From contig JACQDU010000184.1 of the NCBI GenBank assembly GCA_016200955.1, positions 1-10,489 of the forward strand: a stretch of DNA of 10,489 nt, written 5' to 3'. The notes beneath the pieces were generated by a model. The model was not told where the DNA came from and searched no databases. It was given only the letters and a program-made list of their open reading frames with translations. Source of the stretch: a bacterium (GTDB lineage: Bacteria; Planctomycetota; J058; JACQDU01). Shown here one piece after another: positions 1-5,711 of this stretch (its first letter is position 1; the number at the start of each line of letters is the position of its first letter). Both the position numbers and the translations under genes were made by a program.

Positions 1-1531
1 CGCGACCTCGACGCTCTCGCCCGCCGGCACGCCGAGCGAGCGCGCGCTGCCGAGCACGGGGCGCCTCGCGACGGCGCGCGCGCGGACGACCTCGCCCGGG
101 CGCAGGAGCGCGCGCTCGAACGCGACGCTCACGAGAGGCCGATCCTCGCGATCGTGCTCTCGCGCGCCCTCGCTTGCTCGGAGAAGCGGGCGCGGGTGCA
201 CGAGAGCCCACGCCGCGCGGCCGTCGTCGGCTCGCGCGACGGCGAGCGCTCTCGTGAAGCGAGGATCGTGCGCGAAGACGGCGAGCCCTTGCTCGTCGGT
301 CGGGGCTCCTCGCGAGGCGGTGAAGCGGCGGACTCTCCCGTCGCGAGTCTCCGTCGCGAGCTCGACGAGCGTGACGCGCGAGGGAACGGCGGCGCCGGTC
401 CTCGCGTCGCACGTGAAGACCGCGAGCTCGCCCGAGTCCTTCTCGGCGGCGACGATCGCGAGGTTTTCTCTCAGGAAGACGGCTCGCACGGGAGCGACAC
501 CGGGAGCGCTTGCTTCGAGCAGGACGGCGGGCGCGGAGGCCAGCTCGGCCGGGACCTCGAGCGAGCGGCGCTCCCCGTGCGCGGACGGCGCTCACGTTTC
601 TCGAGAGGAGGGCGAGGTTCGCTTTCTCCTCGTGAGAAATCGAGTCGCCGGCGAAGGACAGAGAGACGGCGCGCAGCTCTCCCTCGAGGGCCCGGGCTTC
701 CGCGGCTCGAGGGCTCGGCGCGACGACCTTCGCGAGGAGCGGGAGCGCCTCGTTCTCGCGCGAGCGATCGACGAGCTCGCGCGCTTCGAGAAGGAGAGCC
801 TCCGGCAGGAGAGAGGACGCCGGGCACTCGCGCTCCAGGCGAGCGAGGAAACCGAGCGCGTCGTCCCCGGGCTTGGGCGCCTCGCCTCTCCTCTCGCGAG
901 AGCGAGCGAGCACGGCTTCTCTCAGGAGAGCGCGAGCGGCCAGGTCGCGCGCCGGAGTCGCATCGATCGTCGCGACCTCGTCGAGGAGCGCGAGCGCGTC
1001 GTCGAAGGGCGTCCCCCGGAGCCCTCCCGCGTCTTCCTCGAAGCCGAGCACCTCGTCCCAGGGAGAGCGCAGGAGCACGAGCGGCCTCTCGGCCTCGCGG
1101 GCGTGCGCGCCGATCACGAGACCGTCGCGCGGAGAGGCCTTGGCGCCGTCTCCGAGGAGAAGATCGGCCAGCGCGAGGTCGATCGCCGCGCGCTCGAGCG
1201 CGCGCGAGGGGTCGTCGGGGATGCCCGCGCGCTCGGACGCGAGGCGCGCGGCTTCCTGCGCGCGAGGGCCGCCTCTCGCCTTGACGGCGCGGAGGAGCCT
1301 CTCGACCGCGGCGGGCACGCGCGTGTCGGCGGGCGCGAGAGCCGCGAGAGCGGCGCGGAGCTCGCTCTCGGCGTCGCCGTGCTTGCTCGCGGCGAGAGCG
1401 GCGTCGGCGCGAGCGATCCTCTCGTCGGCCGTGGGATCGGGCGCCGCCGTCGTGGCGGCGAGGGCTCCGAGCCCCGAGAGCACGACGACCGCTCCCGCGA
1501 GCGCGCGCGGGCTCTTCCGGCGATCGAGCAT
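1..1531 (-). CDS. Alpha-2-macroglobulin-like exported protein, 5' part; apparent frameshift, continues past left edge
   Basis: Reading down from ATG at 1531-1529, the frame is open to the window edge. Codons make good protein sense only to about 577, after which the sensible frame is the one shifted by one base (codon starts 573, 570 and so on). Joined across the shift the product has about 509 residues in view. Residues 1-30 form a signal peptide (basic RRK near the start, then a hydrophobic stretch ending in an Ala-rich segment). Residues 35-310 are Ala/Leu/Glu-rich helices resembling TPR repeats. From about 350 the protein looks like macroglobulin beta-domains: VFTCDARTG at about 371-379, a Gly-Leu-Ala-Val-Phe strand near 415-419, and an LLRPGEVV segment near 475-482 corresponding to the YRPGE(T/V)V signature of MG2 domains. 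Bacterial A2M proteins are envelope protease traps; any thioester region would lie outside the window. The assignment rests on these motifs only. Likely transcribed divergently from the lipoprotein gene at 1650. A possible GGAAG ribosome site (complement of 1544-1548) is rather far from the ATG (12 bases). Confidence 0.72.
   Translation of the reverse strand, partial: MLDRRKSPRALAGAVVVLSGLGALAATTAAPDPTADERIARADAALAASKHGDAESELRAALAALAPADTRVPAAVERLLRAVKARGGPRAQEAARLASERAGIPDDPSRALERAAIDLALADLLLGDGAKASPRDGLVIGAHAREAERPLVLLRSPWDEVLGFEEDAGGLRGTPFDDALALLDEVATIDATPARDLAARALLREAVLARSRERRGEAPKPGDDALGFLARLERECPASSLLPEALLLEARELVDRSRENEALPLLAKVVAPSPRAAEARALEGELRAVSLSFAGDSISHEEKANLALLSRNVSAVRARGAPLARGPGRAGLRARRPARSKRSRCRSRASRLPERKPRDRRRREGLGRARGLHVRREDRRRRSLARHARRARDGDSRRESPPLHRLARSPDRRARARRLRARSSLHESARRRASRRRPRGVGSRAPAPASPSKRGRARARSRGSASRERRVRARAPAPGRGRPRARRREAPRARQRALARRAGGRERRGR
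573..576 (-). other. Frameshift site in a four-G run of the A2M-like gene
   Basis: On the minus strand the upstream frame reads RNVSAVRA and then degenerates into Arg-rich nonsense. The frame one base over has a TGA at 594-592, just upstream of the switch, and then reads ERRSLEVPAEL and the whole macroglobulin-like region. Removing one G from the G4 run (C4 on the plus strand) joins the two as VRARERRSLEV. The exact base cannot be fixed beyond about 594-573, but the homopolymer is the natural place for a one-base insertion or a sequencing error. Confidence 0.6.
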
Positions 1532-1649
1532 GGCGCCAGTTTACTTCCCGGAAGATTGGCGAGGCCCGGGAGAGGGCCGCTCCGAGGAAAACTTACACGT
1601 CTCTCGAATTTCTCCCGGGGAGCGCGGGTCTTCTTCCGGGGAGACACTC
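1532..1649. promoter_or_regulatory. Divergent intergenic region between A2M-like gene and lipoprotein gene
   Basis: This 118-base gap must hold the start signals of both divergent genes. It contains a relatively AT-rich patch (1587-1613, around AAAACTTACACG and GAATTT) and a short inverted repeat CTTCC-C-GGAAG at 1544-1554. I see no convincing -35/-10 pair on either strand. A GGGGAG ribosome site at 1638-1643 lies six bases before the ATG at 1650 and fixes the lipoprotein start. Confidence 0.35.
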
Positions 1650-2438
1650 ATGCGCCTTCGAATCCTCGCCTCGGCGCTCGTCCTGGCGGCGTGCTTCTCG
1701 ATGACGGGCTGCACGACTTACCTCGCCACGCGAGCTCTCAGGGACCGCTCGGTCGAGAGATGGTCGCTCCCGGCGAACGAGATCCAGCTCGTGAGCGTGG
1801 GAGCGCCCGCGAGCGGCATGGCCGTCGCCATCCGCGTGCGCGCGCTCGTCGAGGGAGAAGAAGACCTCGTCGAGCACCTCCAGCGAAACCCGGGCGGCCC
1901 GGTCGTCTCGAGCGCCGTCTCACGGGAAGACCCCTTCGCCCGAGGCGAGCGCGCGTGCGTGCTCCTTCGCAGCGAGGACCACGACGAGACCGGCGGCAAG
2001 TTCGCGGTCGCGCCTCTCGAGAAACAACCCTCGAAGGACATCGAGCTTCGCTCGGGCGAGCTCGCCTGGCTCGCGAGCGCGGACGGCACGATCGGGGAGA
2101 CGAAGGCGCCGCTCTCTCCCGACGACGCGCGCTTCTCTCCCGTCGTCGTCTTCCAGCGGAAGCGGACCTACGACGTCGATGGCACGGGCTGGTTCGTGCG
2201 CGTCTCCTTCCCTCCCGAGGGCGGCCGCGCGCTCGGCGAGAACCGCGTCGCGACGTGCGAGCGCGACGTCCTCCGGGACGTGTTCCTGAGAGATCCCGTG
2301 AAGGAGCGTTCGTTCGCGAGCCACGCGCTCCACGCGCTCCTCGTGACGAGCGTCGTGCCCGTGACGCTCGCGGTCGATGTCGCGACGTTCCCGATCCAGG
2401 GCCTCGCGGCGATGGCGATCCTCCTCGCGAGAGCCTGA
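1650..2438 (+). CDS. Uncharacterised lipoprotein, 262 aa
   Basis: Starts at ATG 1650, chosen because GGGGAG lies six bases upstream and because the N-terminus is a lipoprotein signal peptide: basic MRLR, a hydrophobic stretch and Cys21 in the lipobox MTGC. LAAC ending at Cys15 is a second, more canonical lipobox but would leave an unusually short signal. The open frame extends further upstream, but only antisense to the A2M gene. The mature body (about 22-225) is polar, soluble and mixed alpha/beta with no family I recognise. The C-terminal 35 residues are hydrophobic, ending in a VTLAVDVATFPIQ-type segment that resembles the tail of small YceK/YidQ-like lipoproteins of Gram-negative bacteria. 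That resemblance is weak and from memory. Expected location is the inner or outer membrane facing the periplasm. It is followed after 67 bases by the epimerase gene, which has its own possible promoter. Confidence 0.8.
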   Translation: MRLRILASALVLAACFSMTGCTTYLATRALRDRSVERWSLPANEIQLVSVGAPASGMAVAIRVRALVEGEEDLVEHLQRNPGGPVVSSAVSREDPFARGERACVLLRSEDHDETGGKFAVAPLEKQPSKDIELRSGELAWLASADGTIGETKAPLSPDDARFSPVVVFQRKRTYDVDGTGWFVRVSFPPEGGRALGENRVATCERDVLRDVFLRDPVKERSFASHALHALLVTSVVPVTLAVDVATFPIQGLAAMAILLARA

Positions 2439-2464
2439 TGAGAGGGCGTCCCGTCCCGTCACGT

Positions 2465-2493
2465 TTGCCCCTCGCGCGAGCGCGCGCTAGGCT
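2465..2493 (+). promoter_or_regulatory. Possible sigma-70-type promoter for the epimerase gene
   Basis: TTGCCC (2465-2470, four of six matches to TTGACA) is separated by exactly 17 bases from TAGGCT (2488-2493, three of six matches to TATAAT). The -10-like box ends 12 bases before the ATG at 2506, so the leader would be only a few bases, consistent with the weak ribosome site (CGGAAA directly abutting the start). The spacer holds two overlapping 10-bp palindromes (CTCGCGCGAG and AGCGCGCGCT), which may be chance in such GC-rich DNA. Confidence 0.35.
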
Positions 2494-2505
2494 CCTCACG
2501 GAAAC

Positions 2506-3687
2506 ATGTACGACGAAGAGGACGAGCCGCCTCCCCGGCGGATCGCGATCACGGGGATCTCGGGCTACGTCGGGCGCACGGTCGCGCTCATGCTCGAGAT
2601 GGACGACACCACGGAGCGCGTCCTCGGGATCGACATAGCGCCTTACGCTCCTCTCTCGGAGCGCGGCGTCTTCGAGCAGAGAAGCGTCGAGGAGCCGTTC
2701 GACGAGCTCTTCGTGAAGCACCAGATCGACGCCGCGATCCACCTCGCGTTCGTGCTGAACCCGATGCGCGACCGCGCGAAGGAGGAGCGCGTCAACATCA
2801 CCGGGACGCAGAACTTCCTGGACGCGTGCGCGAAAGCCAAGGTGAAGACGGTCCTCGTCGCCTCGTCCGCGACGGCTTACGGCGCGCTCCCCGACAACCC
2901 CGAGGTGCTCTGGGAGGGAGCGCCTCTCCGCGCCGCGCCCGACTTCCCCTACGCTCACGACAAGGTCCGCGTCGAGGACCTCTGCTACGAGTTCGCGAAG
3001 AAGAACCCGGACGTGTGCCTCCAGATCGTCCGACCGTGCGTGATCATCGGGCCGAACGTCTCGAACTTCATCTCGCGTCTCCTCGACAAGACGTTCTTCT
3101 TCGGCGCGATCGGATACGACCCTCCCGTCCAGTTCATTCACGAGGATGACGCCGCGCGCGCGATCTTCCGCCTGCTGAAGTCGCGGAAGGTCGGAGTCTT
3201 CAACCTCGCGGGAGACGGCGCGCTCACCATGGGGAGGGTCGCGGAGCTCGCCCACAGGACGGTGATCCGGCTCCCCGCGTTCCTGCTGCGAGCGATCGTC
3301 TGGCTCGGATGGAAGCTCGGGATCAGCTCGATCACCGAAGCTCCTCCGGGCTTCCTCGACTACACGCTCCACCCGTGGCTCATCTCGAACGTGAAGCTCA
3401 AGACGGAGCTCCTGTTCCTGTTCAAGTACGACGGCCCGCGCGCGTTCGTCGATTTCCTCGACCGGAGGGGCTCGCCCTCGCCCGTGCTGCCGTCGGGAGA
3501 CTTCGACATCGAGGACGAGGACGGCCTCGACCAGCTCGAGCCGGTGCCGCCCGTGGACTTGCCGCCTCCCTCCGAGCTGCTTCCGCCGGGCTCTCCTCCG
3601 GCCATGGAGGCGCCGGTCCAGGAGAGCAACCCGGCGCCTCTCGCGACGGGGCAGGGAGAGGCCGCGAAGCCTCCGGGCGAGACGTGA
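2506..3687 (+). CDS. NAD-dependent epimerase/dehydratase (extended SDR family), 393 aa
   Basis: N-terminal Rossmann fold with the dinucleotide-binding motif TGISGYVG at residues 16-23, an acidic residue after strand 2 (GIDI, 41-44), HLAF at 79-82, VNITGTQN at 96-103, the serine-rich SSATAYG at 120-126 and the catalytic pair Tyr149-x3-Lys153 (YAHDK). This is a complete extended short-chain dehydrogenase/reductase set, as in nucleotide-sugar epimerases and dehydratases. The substrate cannot be told from sequence. Residues 230-320 follow the usual C-terminal substrate-domain pattern. From about residue 322 there is a 72-residue tail rich in Pro, Asp and Glu with no predicted fold, unlike compact family members of about 310-330 residues. 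Cytoplasmic. The ATG at 2506 is the first start giving a full Rossmann motif. The kinase gene follows 45 bases downstream on the same strand. A role in envelope glycan synthesis is possible but only inferred. Confidence 0.92.
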   Translation: MYDEEDEPPPRRIAITGISGYVGRTVALMLEMDDTTERVLGIDIAPYAPLSERGVFEQRSVEEPFDELFVKHQIDAAIHLAFVLNPMRDRAKEERVNITGTQNFLDACAKAKVKTVLVASSATAYGALPDNPEVLWEGAPLRAAPDFPYAHDKVRVEDLCYEFAKKNPDVCLQIVRPCVIIGPNVSNFISRLLDKTFFFGAIGYDPPVQFIHEDDAARAIFRLLKSRKVGVFNLAGDGALTMGRVAELAHRTVIRLPAFLLRAIVWLGWKLGISSITEAPPGFLDYTLHPWLISNVKLKTELLFLFKYDGPRAFVDFLDRRGSPSPVLPSGDFDIEDEDGLDQLEPVPPVDLPPPSELLPPGSPPAMEAPVQESNPAPLATGQGEAAKPPGET

Positions 3688-3698
3688 CCGCGCTTCCC

Positions 3699-3735
3699 TC
3701 GACGAGCGACCGTTGCCGGCTAACATGATCTCGTG
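3699..3735 (+). promoter_or_regulatory. Possible promoter giving a near-leaderless histidine kinase transcript
   Basis: TCGACG (3699-3704, four of six to TTGACA), a 16-base spacer, then TAACAT (3721-3726, four of six to TATAAT). The kinase start GTG at 3733 lies only six bases after the -10-like box and has no Shine-Dalgarno sequence before it. Transcription starting seven bases after the box would begin at the start codon itself, that is, a leaderless mRNA. The nearby ATG at 3725 is in another frame and hits a stop after four codons. Confidence 0.3.
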
Positions 3736-5373
3736 GTGAAGGGCCCCCCGAGCGCGAGCGCCTCCGGCGTCCGCCCCGCCGAGCTCCGCGAGAGCCGGCC
3801 GGAGAGGACCCGGACGCTCCAGTTCCGGCTCTCGCTCCTCGTCGTCGCGATCACCTCGCCCGCCCTGTTCTTCTTCGCGCTCCTCTCCCTCTACACGGGC
3901 GAGCGAGCGTCGGTGCGCGAGGTCGAGGACCGCGGCAACCGCGCGGGCGAGTGGCTCGACGATATCTTCGGCCAGTCCGACCTCACGAACCGCGAGGCCC
4001 TCCGCACCGAGATCGACCGGCTCACCCGGGCTCGCACGATCTACCGCGACATCGTCGTCTTCAGGAAAGACCCGGACACGGGAGACCTCGTCGACACCGG
4101 CAAGCGAGCCGGCGTCGTGCGCGTCTTCCCCTCCGTGAGCGACGAGCGCGCCTGGAAGGAGGACCGGACGATCATCCGCGCGGGCGACGGCTTCATCGAC
4201 GTCTGGGTCCCGCTCCACCGAGGCGTGCAGAACGAGGTCGCCGGAGTCGCTCACGCCGAGGTCCAGCTCCCCGATCCGGCGAAGGTCGCCGAACGCCAGC
4301 AGCAGCTCCGCGTGGAGACGCCCGTCTACCTGGGCCTCGTCGCCCTCGCCGCGCTCGGCCTCACGGGAATCGCGCTCGTCTTCGCGCTCGACCGCGCGAT
4401 CGGGCGGCCCGTCGAGCGCCTCGTCGCGGTCATGGAGCGAGCGCGCCAGGGCGACCTCGAGGCCCAGATCGAGGTCGTCCAGATGGACGAGTTCGGCTGG
4501 CTCGGCGAGAACTTCAACAGGATGCTCCGGAAGCTCAAGGAGAACGACGCGAGCTTGCGCCAGCTCATGGCCCAGGCCGCTCGCTTCACCGACGAGCTCA
4601 AGGAGAAGGTCCAGCAAGCGACGCGCGAGCTGGCGACCAAGAACGAGGAGCTCGCGCGAGCGAACCAGCGCCTGTTCGAGGCGCAGCGCGCCCTCGGCCA
4701 GTCGGAGCGGCTCGCCTCGCTCGGGCAGTTCGCCTCGCAGATGGCTCACGAGATCGGGACGCCGCTCAACTCGATCTACGGGCACATCCAGCTCCTCGCC
4801 CAGGACGACATCTCCGAGGGAGCGCGGAAGCGGATCGCGATCGTCGAGTCCCAGGTCGAGCGCCTCACGAAGATCATCGAGAACGTGCTCCGCACGCTGC
4901 GGCTCCCCGACGCCCAGCTCCGGCAGATCGACGTGAACCCGACCCTCACGGGCCTCGCGGCGTTCACGCAGCCCGTCGCGGAGACGCGGAACATCCGCCT
5001 CGAGCTCAAGCTCCAGGAAGGGATCCCGCAGGTCTACGTGGACTCGCGGCAGCTCGAGCAGGTCCTCCTCAACCTGTTCACGAACGCGCTCGACGCCATG
5101 CCCGAGGGAGGGACGCTCACGCTCGAGTCCGGGCACGAGCACGGCCCCTTGCCCGAGAGGGCGGCGGCGACCGCCGGCGCATCCGACGACGAGGGCGCGC
5201 ACGTCCTGATCAGGGTCCGCGACACGGGCGTCGGGATCCCGCCCGAGAACATCCTCAGGATCTTCGAGCCCTTCTTCACGACGAGGGGAAGGGAAGCTGC
5301 TTCACGGTCCGCCTGCCCGCGGTGCGGAAGGCCAGCTCGCAGGCGCCCGAGCCGCTTCCTCCGCTCGACATGA
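3733..5373 (+). CDS. Membrane sensor histidine kinase, disrupted in its ATPase domain
   Basis: Start GTG at 3733 (a second GTG follows at once). Domains in order: membrane helix about 33-54; extracytoplasmic sensor about 55-195, possibly Cache-like; second membrane helix about 197-219; HAMP about 218-270; coiled coil about 270-325; HisKA with phosphoacceptor His339 in MAHEIGTPLNS, the NtrB-like H-box; HATPase with N-box N447-LFT-N451 and G1 box DTGVG (497-501), then FEPFFTT to residue 517. Here the family normally continues with about 30 residues including the G2 box (GTGLGL). Instead, from about 5284 this frame reads Arg/Ser-rich nonsense to a stop at 5373, while the expected ending EGKGSCFTVRLPA appears in another frame (see 5280-5498). 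As sequenced the protein lacks the ATP lid and should not autophosphorylate. The next gene encodes an NtrC-type regulator, its expected partner. An assembly error is as likely as a true lesion. Confidence 0.88.
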   Translation: MVKGPPSASASGVRPAELRESRPERTRTLQFRLSLLVVAITSPALFFFALLSLYTGERASVREVEDRGNRAGEWLDDIFGQSDLTNREALRTEIDRLTRARTIYRDIVVFRKDPDTGDLVDTGKRAGVVRVFPSVSDERAWKEDRTIIRAGDGFIDVWVPLHRGVQNEVAGVAHAEVQLPDPAKVAERQQQLRVETPVYLGLVALAALGLTGIALVFALDRAIGRPVERLVAVMERARQGDLEAQIEVVQMDEFGWLGENFNRMLRKLKENDASLRQLMAQAARFTDELKEKVQQATRELATKNEELARANQRLFEAQRALGQSERLASLGQFASQMAHEIGTPLNSIYGHIQLLAQDDISEGARKRIAIVESQVERLTKIIENVLRTLRLPDAQLRQIDVNPTLTGLAAFTQPVAETRNIRLELKLQEGIPQVYVDSRQLEQVLLNLFTNALDAMPEGGTLTLESGHEHGPLPERAAATAGASDDEGAHVLIRVRDTGVGIPPENILRIFEPFFTTRGREAASRSACPRCGRPARRRPSRFLRST

Positions 5374-5498
5374 AGGCGATCGTGACGGACTCGGGAGTCT
5401 TCTCGAGCCCCACGGCCGCGCCGCCGCGCGAGGAGCCGCGAAAGGACCTGCCCGTCGTCGAGGCGCCGCTGCCGAGCGCGGAGAGCCGGACCGGATGA
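5280..5498 (+). pseudogene. Out-of-frame C-terminal remnant of the histidine kinase
   Basis: Reading from 5280, this frame gives DEGKGSCFTVRLPAV, the last strand of a HATPase domain (family pattern GKGTxFxVxLP), followed by a roughly 55-residue Pro/Glu/Ser-rich tail ending at TGA 5496-5498. It has no start codon or ribosome site of its own. It is the true end of the kinase gene, separated from the first part by loss of roughly 90-100 bases whose number is not a multiple of three. The codons before and after the junction share CGACGA, so a deletion between short direct repeats is plausible. The missing length is an estimate from family spacing. Confidence 0.75.
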
Positions 5499-5517
5499 GC
5501 CTCCCCGCGTGAGGCCG

Positions 5518-5643
5518 GCGAAGAAGCGCAAGGGCGCAAGAGCGCAAAGGCGCAGAGAGAAGCAAGAAGGAAGATGGCTTGCGCTGGAGCCCCTCGTGTC
5601 TTCGCGTCTTCGCGTGTTCGTGTCTTCGAGTTCCTGTTCCTTG
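5518..5643. repeat. 8-bp-periodic two-arm intergenic repeat
   Basis: Arm 1 (5518-5573) is purine-rich and reads in 8-base steps: GCGAAGAA, GCGCAAGG, GCGCAAGA, GCGCAAAG, GCGCAGAG, then degenerate units. Arm 2 (5596-5643) is pyrimidine-rich, also in 8-base steps: GTGTCTTC, GCGTCTTC, GCGTGTTC, GTGTCTTC, then degenerate GAGTTCCT and GTTCCTTG. Reverse-complemented, arm 2 gives GCGAAGAC-like units, close to arm 1 units but with a one-base slip inside each unit, so the arms are related in inverted orientation without forming a perfect stem. Similar CGAAGAC/GCAAAG tandem stretches recur between genes in many uncultured bacterial genomes, in my recollection. Function unknown. It is not a CRISPR: units are far too short and lack spacers. 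Confidence 0.7.
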
Positions 5644-5658
5644 ACTGCCAGCGCGAGC
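5577..5658 (+). repeat. 11-bp inverted pair enclosing the second repeat arm
   Basis: GCTTGCGCTGG (5577-5587) can pair with CCAGCGCGAGC (5648-5658) over all 11 positions in RNA, counting one G-U. The 60-base loop contains the pyrimidine-rich repeat arm. It lies in the leader of the regulator gene if transcription reads through from the kinase. Confidence 0.5.
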
Positions 5659-5684
5659 TTAATGAGAAAGCCGCGACTCCCCGT

Positions 5685-5709
5685 TAGAATCGACGCCGGT
5701 CGGGAGGGA
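5685..5709 (+). promoter_or_regulatory. -10-like box and ribosome site of the regulator gene
   Basis: TAGAAT (5685-5690) matches five of six positions of the -10 consensus. No good -35 box lies 16-18 bases upstream, so any promoter here would be weak or activator-dependent. GGGAGG (5702-5707) sits four bases before the TTG start at 5712, with no ATG/GTG alternative before the receiver domain begins, which supports TTG as the start. Confidence 0.4.
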
Positions 5710-5711
5710 CC

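Larger units (their letters stand above)
5499..5711. other. Intergenic region between kinase and regulator genes
   Basis: No coding sequence is credible here. It holds the two-arm 8-bp-periodic repeat (5518-5643), an 11-bp inverted pair (5577-5587 with 5648-5658), a -10-like TAGAAT (5685-5690) and the ribosome site of the regulator gene. It is more A+T-rich than the flanking genes, especially over 5640-5695. Confidence 0.7.

Noticed and set aside
1544..1554. CTTCC-C-GGAAG inverted repeat as an operator
   Set aside because: Only five base pairs per arm and single copy; too weak to claim beyond noting it in the divergent gap.
309..2431. Repeated octamer palindrome CTCGCGAG (near 309, 893, 2070, 2424)
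   Set aside because: About four copies in coding sequence; favoured Leu, Ala and Arg codons can account for it, and I cannot measure genome-wide excess.
254..2638. Very long plus-strand open frames across the A2M gene and beyond
   Set aside because: They read as Arg/Ser/Gly-rich sequence with no domain and lie opposite a gene with signal peptide and macroglobulin motifs; long stop-free frames are expected at this GC content.
1738..5202. Minus-strand open frame of more than 1100 codons
   Set aside because: It runs antisense to the lipoprotein, epimerase and kinase, all of which have clear motifs; its composition (Arg, Glu, Leu, Asp) is that of a reverse shadow.
5518..5643. CRISPR array
   Set aside because: Units are 8 bases with no spacers and the two halves have opposite strand polarity.
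5499..5711. Sigma-54 (-24/-12) promoter ahead of the regulator
   Set aside because: No TGGCAC-N5-TTGC-like pair found here or in the other intergenic gaps.
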